Assembly: GCA_047974745.1 (NCBI GenBank)
Contig: JBKECO010000066.1
Location: 1 to 50,677 of the forward strand
DNA: 50,677 nt
Source: JBKECO01 sp047974745
GTDB taxonomy: Bacteria; Bacillota; Clostridia; Lachnospirales; Lachnospiraceae
Direction of reading: 5' to 3'
Shown one piece after another: positions 39,997 to 48,160 of the stretch. Position numbers and translations under genes: made by a program. Under the pieces are notes generated by a model. The model had not been told where the DNA came from, made no database searches, and worked only from the letters and a program-made list of their open reading frames with translations. Each line of letters begins with the position of its first letter. The first letter of the stretch is position 1.

Positions 39997-40620
39997 CTAT
40001 GGTGTCGTGAATCGAATATTGTTTAAAATGGTTTCATAGTCATCTGCAAGGGTATCGAAGGTATCCTCAAGGCCGCCGAATGTTATAATATAGGTCTGAT
40101 CTGCAGCGAAGAGAAAGACATATATGAATTTCATTTTCATACCGCTGACCGTACAGGTAAAAATTAGCTTTCTGGCGTCTTTTTCATCTACTGTGCTTGG
40201 CTCTGACTCGCCTATAACCTCGAAGTCGTCAAAGGAGTTTTTAAATATCCCAGAAGCTTCTTGCACGACCTCATCCAGAGTAGCACTGCTATAGAGTTCC
40301 TGTTTTACAATAAAACTTGTAGTATTTTTCAGATATTGGACAGGGACAGTGGAACCTTCTACCGATACCCAGCCCTCAGGCGGCGTAATCTCAATCACTA
40401 CATCACCCGCCTGCTTTTCCAGAGTTGATGTATCGGCAATCTCAAGATCTAATGTTTCGCTTTCATATTCACTGATTTCTTCACTTTCTTTTTCACTTGT
40501 GACAGTATTTGTGCTGGATAACTCTGTAACTTCCGATGCTGATGGGGTCACCTGAGATTCGCAGGCACAGAGTGAAACGAGCATGGTCAATAGAATAAGC
40601 AATATCAAATTTTTTTTCAT
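39997..40620 (-). CDS. Lipoprotein, PsbP/DUF1795-like
   Basis: This 207-residue exported lipoprotein has a signal peptide ending in VSLCACES, with the lipid Cys in the SLCAC segment. A Ser/Glu/Thr-rich linker leads to a single globular domain of about 140 residues containing EITPPEGWVSVEGS, ARKLIFTC, and YIITFGGLEDTFDTLADDYE, the shape of PsbP-like/DUF1795 domains. The function is unknown. The ATG at 40620 follows GGAGGTG. It is the last gene of a minus-strand group starting near 41.4 kb, and it ends opposite the tRNA-Ser terminator. Confidence 0.78.
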   Translation of the reverse strand: MKKNLILLILLTMLVSLCACESQVTPSASEVTELSSTNTVTSEKESEEISEYESETLDLEIADTSTLEKQAGDVVIEITPPEGWVSVEGSTVPVQYLKNTTSFIVKQELYSSATLDEVVQEASGIFKNSFDDFEVIGESEPSTVDEKDARKLIFTCTVSGMKMKFIYVFLFAADQTYIITFGGLEDTFDTLADDYETILNNIRFTTP

Positions 40621-40648
40621 AAACACCTCCAAAAAATACGGGATTCTA

Positions 40649-41032
40649 TTATTTTAAAATAGTAAACTTGCCAATCAAAGGCAGTTGTTTTGCCTTTCCG
40701 CCAAATCCATTAATAAGACCCATGATACCAAGAACCAGTACGCAAATTCCGAAAATCGGCAGAAGCATCCATCCGATAACAGGAATGATACTCAGAATGA
40801 TGTTACCGGCTATGGCCACTATCAGTAGTATTAGGGACTGATTGGCATGAAATTTAGCGTATTTGGAATCGGGACATACTATTAAAGGCAGAAAGAAAAG
40901 AAGATAGGATAGCCCTGCCATAGTCTTACCTTTCTCTATATCTTCATCGGTAAATGGGTTTTCCTGAGAAGAGCTGGGATCTGTCTTTGGTATAGAAGTT
41001 TCGTTTTCAAAACTGTTATTTTGCTCAGACAT
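40649..41032 (-). CDS. DUF4870-like small membrane protein
   Basis: This 127-residue protein has a hydrophilic N-terminus of about 35 residues (NPFTDEDIEKGKTMAGLSY). The segment YAKFHANQSLILLI and two or three membrane helices follow, a pattern seen in DUF4870/Tic20-like proteins. The C-terminus is short and basic. The role is unknown. It starts with ATG after AGGAGG and lies 28 bases ahead of the lipoprotein gene in the same direction. Confidence 0.8.
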   Translation of the reverse strand: MSEQNNSFENETSIPKTDPSSSQENPFTDEDIEKGKTMAGLSYLLFFLPLIVCPDSKYAKFHANQSLILLIVAIAGNIILSIIPVIGWMLLPIFGICVLVLGIMGLINGFGGKAKQLPLIGKFTILK

Positions 41033-41093
41033 AAAAATTACCTCCTAATAATTGTGAAGTTCCTATTTTGTAAGGTATCTTGTAATAAATTGG

Positions 41094-41411
41094 TCAGGAT
41101 ATAGATTCATCCTGAGGCAGATCTTTTTCTGTAAGCTTGACCTCACGGTAGACTCTGCTGACTTCGACTTCGTCCTTTACACAAAGCTTGTGATAGACCG
41201 AATCAAATAGTCCTCTGGCAGTCTTTTTGTCAAGCAGCATCGTTTCAGCTGTCCAACGTGCTGTGTATCCCTGTCGAAACCACTCAAATACTTCCCGCTC
41301 ATCCCTTGTAAGCTGAGCTATTCTCCACTGTTTTTCCTGATCTGCGTCCATACCTTTCGGGGGAAGAACAGTACCTGATTTGTGTGGCAGGATTGATTTG
41401 AACCAGCACAC
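41094..41411 (-). CDS. Small LuxR-like helix-turn-helix protein
   Basis: This 105-residue protein starts at GTG behind GGAGGGG. Residues 32-90 look like a LuxR-type winged DNA-binding segment: LTRDEREVFEWFRQGYTARW, TAETMLLDKKTARGLFDS and VYHKLCVKDEVEV. The classical recognition helix signature is altered, so the family call is tentative. It has no receiver or sensor domain. It lies between two lipoprotein genes in the same strand group as the large LuxR membrane protein, and may be a small regulator of the group. Confidence 0.6.
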   Translation of the reverse strand: MCWFKSILPHKSGTVLPPKGMDADQEKQWRIAQLTRDEREVFEWFRQGYTARWTAETMLLDKKTARGLFDSVYHKLCVKDEVEVSRVYREVKLTEKDLPQDESIS

Positions 41412-41496
41412 AGTACCCCTCCTTTCCTATCTCCTTTCTACACATGTTGTTTTCGGCCTTTTGCTACTACAATATCCCCAACATATGTACAAGGAG

Positions 41497-42552
41497 TCAG
41501 GGAACAAGAGGCGCAAGTTCGATCTCCGAAGGAACATCTCCGGTCTCTAATCGCTCAATTTTTCCGTTGAAGCTGCCGAAGACATCTGTAATCAACTCTA
41601 TTCTGGAATTAACGCTGTTGAGCTTACATGTTGCGGCCATGTCAAGATCTAAATTCTGTCCGAATTCAAAACCACTTGCTGCTCCGGTGTAATTCGCAGG
41701 ATTATCCCCTTTGGTCGGCATAAGGAATTCAGCGCTGGCAGATTCCTGCAACAAGGAATCTGATCCTTCCGTCAATGGTGCCAGATCATTTGGGATAAGA
41801 CGGAAAGTACACGGCTGGATAACATGGTCTGCTTCAAATTCCAGAGCATCTACATCTGGCATTTCGTAATCCTCCTTCACATTCCAATACGAGTGAATCC
41901 TTCCAGACAATGTAAACTCTCCTTCATAGGGGGAAGGGCTATTGTCGTTGACAGCGTAAAGCTCTATGGTATATGTGCAGGGAACCTCACTGCTACCATA
42001 AATGCCCATCAACGTCCCTTCTTTTTCTTCCTCAATGGTAATAAGCCAGAGGTATTCCCCAGCATCTGTTGCAGAGACTGCATCCTGTTCGGCTTTTTCC
42101 AACATGATGCTTGCTGCATTTTGGTCTTCGCCGGCAGTCCAATAAGCGTGAACCCAATCACCATTTTCGTTATAAGCTCGAAAATCAATAGAACTTGACT
42201 CCTTGGTTTCATCAACGTCCACTGTATAGCCGCCTTCTCTTAGTTGTTCTACATAGTTTTCAAAGTCGGATTTTTCGACATACTCTAAGTCTACATAAAC
42301 AGATTCCTCATTGACTACGACATCGACAATTTTTCCCTGCAACTCGGGAATCCCATTCATATACTCGGTAGGCCAGGGGGTTAAGTCAGTCATATCTACA
42401 GTCGCAGCAGAAGTTGTTTCGGTGTTCATAAGATTGTTGTTTTGTGTACCATCATCGCTTTGACTCGCTTTATCCGAACCACAAGCTGCCAGCATCAAAT
42501 TCAGACAAAGCCAGGTAACTACCAAACCTGTTGTTTTAAAATATGTTTTCAT
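41497..42552 (-). CDS. Lipoprotein of unknown function
   Basis: This 351-residue exported protein has a signal peptide with lipobox LAACGS. A short Ser/Asp/Asn-rich linker leads to a domain with PWPTEYMNGIPELQGKIVDV and a repeat-poor beta-rich remainder (CTYTIELYAVNDN, GEFTLSGRIHSYW). The N-terminal domain (about 60-145) has a fold-like pattern YVEKSDFENYVEQLREGGYTV that recurs in clostridial lipoproteins. No catalytic residues are evident. It starts with ATG after AAGGAGG, 130 bases behind the membrane LuxR protein gene, with a terminator in between. Confidence 0.78.
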   Translation of the reverse strand: MKTYFKTTGLVVTWLCLNLMLAACGSDKASQSDDGTQNNNLMNTETTSAATVDMTDLTPWPTEYMNGIPELQGKIVDVVVNEESVYVDLEYVEKSDFENYVEQLREGGYTVDVDETKESSSIDFRAYNENGDWVHAYWTAGEDQNAASIMLEKAEQDAVSATDAGEYLWLITIEEEKEGTLMGIYGSSEVPCTYTIELYAVNDNSPSPYEGEFTLSGRIHSYWNVKEDYEMPDVDALEFEADHVIQPCTFRLIPNDLAPLTEGSDSLLQESASAEFLMPTKGDNPANYTGAASGFEFGQNLDLDMAATCKLNSVNSRIELITDVFGSFNGKIERLETGDVPSEIELAPLVP

Positions 42553-42628
42553 ATAGCCTTCCTCCTTTTCCTTATTTTGCTGTCGTTTATTTGTTGTTTC
42601 AATATCCCTGTTTTGGGAGTAACCATAA

Positions 42629-42660
42629 AAAGCCCCCTCTCAGTTATGGGAGGGGGCTTT
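42629..42660 (-). terminator. Terminator of the LuxR-type membrane regulator gene
   Basis: AAAGCCCCCTC (42629-42639) pairs with GAGGGGGCTTT (42650-42660), 11 bp of mostly GC. Read on the minus strand it ends in a T-run. It separates the regulator from the lipoprotein gene. Confidence 0.9.
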
Positions 42661-42682
42661 GAAAATGGAGACGATATCCTGC

Positions 42683-44158
42683 TTATTTATGCTTGGACGA
42701 ATCGCTATTCTTTACAGAAGTAGAAGAACCAAATAATATAAACAATTCTGCCCGGCTGTTGATTCCGAGTTTTTTGTAAATCGTCCTGCTATATGTAGCA
42801 ACAGTAGACTGAGTAAGACCAAGCTCTGGAGCGACTTGTCTGAGGGTCATGCCTTGAAGAAGGAGTGCGACTACCTGCTTTTCCCTAGGCGATAAGTTCG
42901 TTTCATCCAGACTATGTGTCAGACTTTGTTCTGCTGTTCTGGTGGCAAAGGGATCTTGAGAAAGTGGGGACATATTTATCTGACGAAATTCTCTCGACCA
43001 ATCTGCAAAAAACAGATATTGGGAAAAGTAGGGAGAAAGCAAAAGGAATATTGCAAATAAGACGGATGCGATTATAACAGCGATCGACTGAGTAGACATC
43101 TTCATATGCAGAATGTCTATTCCTAGATACAGTACGGCAATCATTGCAATACATATAAGAACGAGATGTTTATGTACACGAAAATCACAGAATTTATTCG
43201 TAACAGAGCCCAGTAGATAAAAAGTGATTAAAAAACCGACTTCCTTCAGCTCAGAAAAAAGATAGGCAGCTTCTGGAAAGTGGAGATACCACATTAAGTG
43301 GCTCAAAATCGATGCGATAAAAAATATATTGCACATCGTCCAGATGCTTCGTTTAAATAAAACATGAAGTAAAATGCAGCAAAGGATCAAAATAAAGGCA
43401 AGCATGCCCCATGACCGTACAGCAGTTGTGTGCTGAAATGCGGAAGCATAGAAGCCCGTTATCCGGATAGCAAAGTAAGAGAAGAAGATAAACAGCACGA
43501 GCCAGATACTGGGATCAAATTTTGCAAATTTCTTACGTTCTGCCCTGTGATAATCCTTGCTTTTTGAAAAGAACATGCAGAGACATAATGCAGCAATCAT
43601 GAACAGAATCGAAATTTTTTGCACAAGTTCGGGAAGGATAATATATTCAGAACTCAGCTCCACAAATTCAATAGCTAACAACATCAGTGTACTGCCAAAG
43701 AAGCGTTCGGTATTATTTAGCATAAATACAAATGAAAAACTGCTGCTGGATAAACACCCTCCTATGCCAGCCATAAAAACTATCTCAAATGCAAATGTAA
43801 AAAAGGAGTAAGGGAATAGGAGCCATGATAGAAATCCGAAGGCGGTAAGGATGGCAGTAATTTTTGAGATGACCGCAATATTAGATTCGGTTGAAAATGC
43901 GAACATGATGATAGCTCCGAGAGCAAAGGAAAGAAATGTAATAGTAGTATGCGCCAGTCCAAATAGGACGCGACCATCATCCACTATGAAATCCTGTATG
44001 TTGATAAAAATCATTGCCAGCGGAAAAGCAAAAAAATACTGGATATGATCTTTTCTGATATTGCGAAGTGCCAGTATCTCCTGCGCACTCAAAAGATTGC
44101 GAAGGGAGTATATCAGCTTCGGGATATAGCCTTTTTTTCGTACTTTTAGTTCCGACAT
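42683..44158 (-). CDS. Polytopic membrane protein with C-terminal LuxR-type DNA-binding domain
   Basis: This 491-residue protein has about twelve hydrophobic segments from residue 40 to 400, resembling a transporter-like membrane body. Residues about 425-485 form a LuxR-type winged helix: LSPREKQVVALLLQGMTLRQ, VAPELGLTQSTVATYSRTIY and KKLGINSRAEL. Regulators of this layout occur in Actinobacteria and Clostridia and seem to sense something through the membrane part, with an unknown signal. The ATG at 44158 follows AGGAGA; an upstream ATG in frame has no such site. It heads a minus-strand group of lipoproteins, which may be its targets. Confidence 0.85.
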   Translation of the reverse strand: MSELKVRKKGYIPKLIYSLRNLLSAQEILALRNIRKDHIQYFFAFPLAMIFINIQDFIVDDGRVLFGLAHTTITFLSFALGAIIMFAFSTESNIAVISKITAILTAFGFLSWLLFPYSFFTFAFEIVFMAGIGGCLSSSSFSFVFMLNNTERFFGSTLMLLAIEFVELSSEYIILPELVQKISILFMIAALCLCMFFSKSKDYHRAERKKFAKFDPSIWLVLFIFFSYFAIRITGFYASAFQHTTAVRSWGMLAFILILCCILLHVLFKRSIWTMCNIFFIASILSHLMWYLHFPEAAYLFSELKEVGFLITFYLLGSVTNKFCDFRVHKHLVLICIAMIAVLYLGIDILHMKMSTQSIAVIIASVLFAIFLLLSPYFSQYLFFADWSREFRQINMSPLSQDPFATRTAEQSLTHSLDETNLSPREKQVVALLLQGMTLRQVAPELGLTQSTVATYSRTIYKKLGINSRAELFILFGSSTSVKNSDSSKHK

Positions 44159-44302
44159 ATATGATTCTCCTGCGACCTCATATAAAATGAAAGTAAGTGC
44201 GCCTATCTCCTGTAGGATTCTATTATAGTATAGCATAGTTTGTTATTTCCTGTTATAGCTGTTTCAAAAGTTACTGTCTTTTTTTACAGTTTTCTTCCAT
44301 TC

Positions 44303-44331
44303 TTGTAGTGAAGATTAAAATGTAATATAAT
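44303..44331 (+). promoter_or_regulatory. Promoter of pfkA
   Basis: TTGTAG (44303-44308), 17 bases, TATAAT (44326-44331). A small inverted repeat, ACTGT-N8-ACAGT, lies a few tens of bases upstream around 44274-44291. Confidence 0.78.
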
Positions 44332-44396
44332 ACTGAAATAGACAGAGGCGTATGCAAAAGCAGAAGTATAGTGCAGTAATGAAAGGATGGCTACAG

Positions 44397-45470
44397 ATGA
44401 AAAGAATAGGAATATTAACCAGTGGCGGAGACTGCCAGGCATTGAATGCTGCGATGCGGGGCGTGGTAAAGGGTCTGAGCAACAATGTAGATGAACTGGA
44501 AATCTACGGATTTTATGATGGATATAAAGGATTGATCTATGGAAAATACAGGCTTCTTACCAGCAATGATTTTTCTGGTATTCTGACAAAAGGGGGCACC
44601 ATATTAGGATCCTCCAGACAGCCTTTTAAACTGATGCGTGTGCCGGATGAAAATGGAGTGGACAAGGTTGAGGCCATGAAGTCCACATATTACAAGCTGA
44701 ATCTGGAATGTCTCGTCATACTTGGAGGCAATGGAACTCAAAAAACGGCGAATCTTCTTCGAGAAGAGGGCCTGAATATTATTCACCTTCCGAAGACGAT
44801 TGACAACGATATTTATGGTACAGATATTACATTTGGATTTCAGAGTGCGATCAATATCGCAACGACGGCAATCGATCTGATTCATACAACAGCAGCTTCG
44901 CATAACCGTGTCTTTATTGTGGAGATCATGGGGCATAAGGTTGGCTGGCTCGCCTTGCATGCAGGGATTGCAGCAGGAGCTGATATTATACTCTTGCCTG
45001 AAATTCCTTATGATACAGAAAAAGTCGTAGAAGCAATCAATCGAAGAACAACTGCAGGTAAGGGATTTACAATTCTTGCAGTAGCAGAAGGAGCTATCTC
45101 TCAGGAGGATGCAAAGCTTGGGAAAAAGGAGTATAAGAAGAAGCTGGAAAAATCTCCATACCCATCTGTTTCGTATGAAATTGCTGCAAAAGTCAGCGAA
45201 CTTGCAGGCAGAGAGGTAAGAGTTGCTGTACCGGGGCATACACAAAGAGGCGGAAGCCCATGTCCCTTCGACCGTTCGCTCTGCAGCCGATTGGGAGCAG
45301 AAGCTGCCCGTGCTATTTTGGACAAAGATTATGGACATATGATCGGGCTGGTAGATGGAAATACAAAACGCGTGCCACTTGAAGAGGTCGCTGGCAAATT
45401 AAAGGCAGTTGATCCGGATGCACCAATCGTCAGAGAAGCAAAAATGATAGGAATCAGCTTTGGAGACTAA
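44397..45470 (+). CDS. pfkA: 6-phosphofructokinase
   Basis: This 357-residue glycolytic kinase phosphorylates fructose-6-P to fructose-1,6-bisphosphate. RIGILTSGGDCQALNAAMRG gives the nucleotide loop, GGNGT the phosphate-donor site, and PKTIDNDIYGTD the catalytic loop. Gly at the second position of the donor site (G104 in E. coli numbering) favours ATP, while Lys in PKTIDND (K124) is the residue more often seen in PPi enzymes, so the family subtype is the mixed, group III kind. The ATG at 44397 gives the family N-terminus, with AAAGGA upstream; earlier ATGs lack a ribosome binding site. dnaX follows 54 bases later. Confidence 0.93.
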   Translation: MKRIGILTSGGDCQALNAAMRGVVKGLSNNVDELEIYGFYDGYKGLIYGKYRLLTSNDFSGILTKGGTILGSSRQPFKLMRVPDENGVDKVEAMKSTYYKLNLECLVILGGNGTQKTANLLREEGLNIIHLPKTIDNDIYGTDITFGFQSAINIATTAIDLIHTTAASHNRVFIVEIMGHKVGWLALHAGIAAGADIILLPEIPYDTEKVVEAINRRTTAGKGFTILAVAEGAISQEDAKLGKKEYKKKLEKSPYPSVSYEIAAKVSELAGREVRVAVPGHTQRGGSPCPFDRSLCSRLGAEAARAILDKDYGHMIGLVDGNTKRVPLEEVAGKLKAVDPDAPIVREAKMIGISFGD

Positions 45471-45524
45471 TAAAATAAAACAAAGGAATTCCATAGTGTT
45501 TTTGAATAGAAAAGAGGAAATGTC

Positions 45525-47096
45525 ATGTCTTATACTGCGCTATACCGAAAATTTCGCCCAAGCGAATTTGTAGAAGTAAAAGGGCAGGAAGCCATAGTTA
45601 CGACGTTAAAAAATCAGATCACAGCAGACAGGATAGGTCATGCGTACTTATTCTGCGGTACCAGAGGAACTGGGAAGACAACGATCGCTAAAATATTTGC
45701 TAAGGCTGTGAATTGTGAAGCACCAGTAGACGGGAATCCCTGCGGAGTGTGTGAATCCTGCAGGGCTATTGCCCAGGGAAGCTCCATGAATGTCATCGAG
45801 ATCGACGCAGCATCGAATAATGGCGTAGAAAATATTCGAGAGATACGTGAAGAAGTGGCTTACTCACCAGCCACCGGGAAATATAAAGTATATATCATAG
45901 ATGAGGTGCACATGCTTTCAATTGGAGCATTCAACGCACTTTTAAAAACATTGGAAGAACCGCCTCCTTATGTTATATTTATACTTGCAACCACAGAAGT
46001 ACATAAGATACCGGTGACGATTCTGTCCAGATGCCAGAGATACGATTTCAAAAGAATATCTGTCAATACCATTACAGAACGAATTAATGAGCTGCTCATT
46101 GCAGAGGGTGTGGAGGCAGAACCAGATGCTGTGGCATATATTTCCAGAATGGCGGATGGCGCTTTGCGGGATGCACTGAGTCTGCTGGATCAGTGTATTG
46201 CTTTTTTGCCGGGAAAAGTACTGACACATGAGAGTGTGCTTCAGATACTTGGGGCAGTGGACACACAGGTCTTTAGCAGACTGCTGAGAAATATACTGGA
46301 TGAACAGGTAAATGATGTCATTCAGACAGTGGAACAGCTGATTGCAGATGGCCGGGAGCTGAGTCAATTCGTAACAGATTTTGCATGGTATTTAAGAAAT
46401 CTTTTGCTGATTAAAAATTCGGAAGGGATAGAATCTGTCCTGGATGTATCAAAAGAGAGCCTGATTTCGCTCAAGGAAGAAGCAGAACTTCTTACAGATG
46501 AAACCCTGATTCGATATATCCGTATATTTTCAGAGTTATCAAATCAGTTGAAATATGCAACACAAAAGAGGATTCTGCTGGAAGTTGCATTGATCAAGAT
46601 GTGCCGTCCCCAGATGGAGACAGACGTTACATCCTTGTCTCAGAGAATAGATAAAGTCGAGCGTAAATTGGAGAAAGGTCTGATCACACAGTCAGCACAG
46701 CCAATTTCGCAGCATATTCCTATGCCCGAGGAGTCGGTGAGTCAGAAATCGCCAGTGCTTACAAAGGCAGTTCCAAAAGATGTAGAGACGGCGGTCAAAG
46801 GATTTCGAAATATTATCTCTAGAATGCCTGGTCTTTCAAAAAGCTATCTTTCCAAAGCAAGACTATCACTGGGAGCGAATGGAGACCTTTTAATTGTATT
46901 TGATGATAATATGGCTGCTTCATATTTTAGCAGAGAAGAAGAAAAGCAGAACCTGGAGCAGGTGATTTCGGATTACACTGGACATAAAATCGAAGTTACC
47001 GTCCAGACCACTGAAGCAGAAAGAAATTTTGAAGATACCCATGTGGATCTCGAACAGATCATCCATATGGATATTACATATGATAATGAAGAGTAG
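45525..47096 (+). CDS. dnaX: DNA polymerase III subunit gamma/tau
   Basis: This 523-residue clamp-loader ATPase has Walker A GTRGTGKT at 45-52 and a zinc module C-x-APVDGNP-CGVCESC near 65-80. DAASNNGVENIREIREE follows, and Walker B is seen as IDEVHMLSIGAFNALLKTLE. Sensor-1 is ATTEVHKIP. Domain III lies at about 240-360, and a C-terminal tau-like tail from 360 is poorly conserved. It starts with ATG after GAGGAAATG. It is followed by ybaB (15 bases) and recR, the conserved replication/repair trio. In other Clostridia the SRP RNA and tadA lie just before dnaX; here they are 11 kb away. Confidence 0.95.
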   Translation: MSYTALYRKFRPSEFVEVKGQEAIVTTLKNQITADRIGHAYLFCGTRGTGKTTIAKIFAKAVNCEAPVDGNPCGVCESCRAIAQGSSMNVIEIDAASNNGVENIREIREEVAYSPATGKYKVYIIDEVHMLSIGAFNALLKTLEEPPPYVIFILATTEVHKIPVTILSRCQRYDFKRISVNTITERINELLIAEGVEAEPDAVAYISRMADGALRDALSLLDQCIAFLPGKVLTHESVLQILGAVDTQVFSRLLRNILDEQVNDVIQTVEQLIADGRELSQFVTDFAWYLRNLLLIKNSEGIESVLDVSKESLISLKEEAELLTDETLIRYIRIFSELSNQLKYATQKRILLEVALIKMCRPQMETDVTSLSQRIDKVERKLEKGLITQSAQPISQHIPMPEESVSQKSPVLTKAVPKDVETAVKGFRNIISRMPGLSKSYLSKARLSLGANGDLLIVFDDNMAASYFSREEEKQNLEQVISDYTGHKIEVTVQTTEAERNFEDTHVDLEQIIHMDITYDNEE

Positions 47097-47111
47097 CAGG
47101 AGGAATTAAAA

Positions 47112-47462
47112 ATGGCAAAAAGAGGTGGATTTCCAGGTGGCATGCCTGGAAACATGAATAACCTGATGAAACAGGCTCAGAAAATGCAGAAACAGATGGA
47201 AGATGCACAAAAAGAGCTGGAAGAAAAAGAGGTTACTGCAACAGCTGGAGGCGGAGCTGTGGCTGTTACTGTTTCTGGAAAAAAAGAAATTACGAAAATC
47301 AAATTATCAGAAGAAGTAGTGGATCCTGAGGATATTGAAATGCTGGAAGATCTTATTGTGGCAGCAGTAAATGAAGCGCTCCGAGAGATGGAAGATGTTT
47401 CATCTGCATCTATGTCTAAGATCACAGGTGGCATGGGCGGATTAGGAGGGCTTCCTTTCTAG
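47112..47462 (+). CDS. ybaB: YbaB/EbfC family nucleoid-associated protein
   Basis: This 116-residue DNA-binding protein has a Gly/Met-rich start (GGFPGGMPGNMNNLMKQAQK). The helical coiled-coil segment MQKQMEDAQKELEEKEVTAT and a beta-sheet core with GGGAVAVTVSGKKEITKIKL follow, the usual YbaB/EbfC layout. The Gly-rich C-terminus is GGMGGLGGLPF. It lies 15 bases behind dnaX and 9 bases ahead of recR, the standard order, and is probably co-transcribed. Confidence 0.94.
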   Translation: MAKRGGFPGGMPGNMNNLMKQAQKMQKQMEDAQKELEEKEVTATAGGGAVAVTVSGKKEITKIKLSEEVVDPEDIEMLEDLIVAAVNEALREMEDVSSASMSKITGGMGGLGGLPF

Positions 47463-47471
47463 GAGAAAAGT

Positions 47472-48068
47472 ATGGAATATTATAGCAAGCAGATAAATCG
47501 TCTTGTGGAGGAGCTTTCAACATTGCCTGGGATTGGAAGTAAAACGGCACAAAGACTTGCTTTTCACATACTGAACCAGCCTCAGGAGAATGTACAGAGG
47601 CTTTCAGAAGCAATCATCAATGCACGTCAAAATGTATGTTACTGCAAGGAATGTTTTACACTTACTGACGTAGACATCTGTCCAATCTGTAAGAATGCCA
47701 CGAGAGACCACAAGGTCATCATGGTCGTGGAAACGACAAGAGATCTTGCAGCATATGAGAAGACAGGAAAATTTGAGGGCGTATACCATGTACTTCATGG
47801 AGCGATATCACCACTTCTTGGAATAGGTCCAAATGATATAAAGCTCAAAGAACTGATGACACGGCTGCAGCAGGATGTGGATGAAGTGATTATTGCAACG
47901 AATTCCAGCCTGGAAGGGGAGACAACAGCCATGTACATAGGCAAGCTGATCAAACCGACCGGGATCAAAGTAACAAGAATCGCCAGCGGCGTGCCTGTTG
48001 GCGGAGACCTTGAATATATTGATGAAGTGACATTACTTCGTGCACTTGAAGGAAGAACCGAGTTATAG
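47472..48068 (+). CDS. recR: Recombination mediator RecR
   Basis: This 198-residue protein acts with RecO in loading RecA. The N-terminal helix-hairpin-helix is LSTLPGIGSKTAQRLAFHIL. A four-Cys zinc finger (CYCKECFTLTDVDICPIC) follows. The Toprim domain begins with VMVVETTRDLAAYEKTG and contains LEGETTAMYIGKLI; the C-terminal Walker B-like motif is VGGDLEYIDEVTLLRAL. The length is the family norm. It starts with ATG after AGGAGA and is followed by a terminator. Confidence 0.96.
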   Translation: MEYYSKQINRLVEELSTLPGIGSKTAQRLAFHILNQPQENVQRLSEAIINARQNVCYCKECFTLTDVDICPICKNATRDHKVIMVVETTRDLAAYEKTGKFEGVYHVLHGAISPLLGIGPNDIKLKELMTRLQQDVDEVIIATNSSLEGETTAMYIGKLIKPTGIKVTRIASGVPVGGDLEYIDEVTLLRALEGRTEL

Positions 48069-48081
48069 TAAAAAAGATAAG

Positions 48082-48117
48082 ATTCCTGAAGAATCATTCT
48101 ATCTTCAGGGATTTTTT
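48082..48117 (+). terminator. Terminator of the dnaX-ybaB-recR operon
   Basis: ATTCCTGAAGA (48082-48092) pairs with TCTTCAGGGAT (48102-48112), then six T residues. Confidence 0.9.
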
Positions 48118-48160
48118 GCAGAAAGAATTCTATAAGCACCACACATTGCAGAGGTAATAA

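Noticed and set aside
39795..44160. Genomic island integrated at tRNA-Ser
   Set aside because: No integrase, no transposase and no repeat of the tRNA 3' end was seen downstream, and the tRNA has its own intact terminator.
44604..45338. Long minus-strand frame inside pfkA (244 codons)
   Set aside because: It is a frame shadow: Cys- and Ser-rich without motifs, while the plus strand encodes a full phosphofructokinase.
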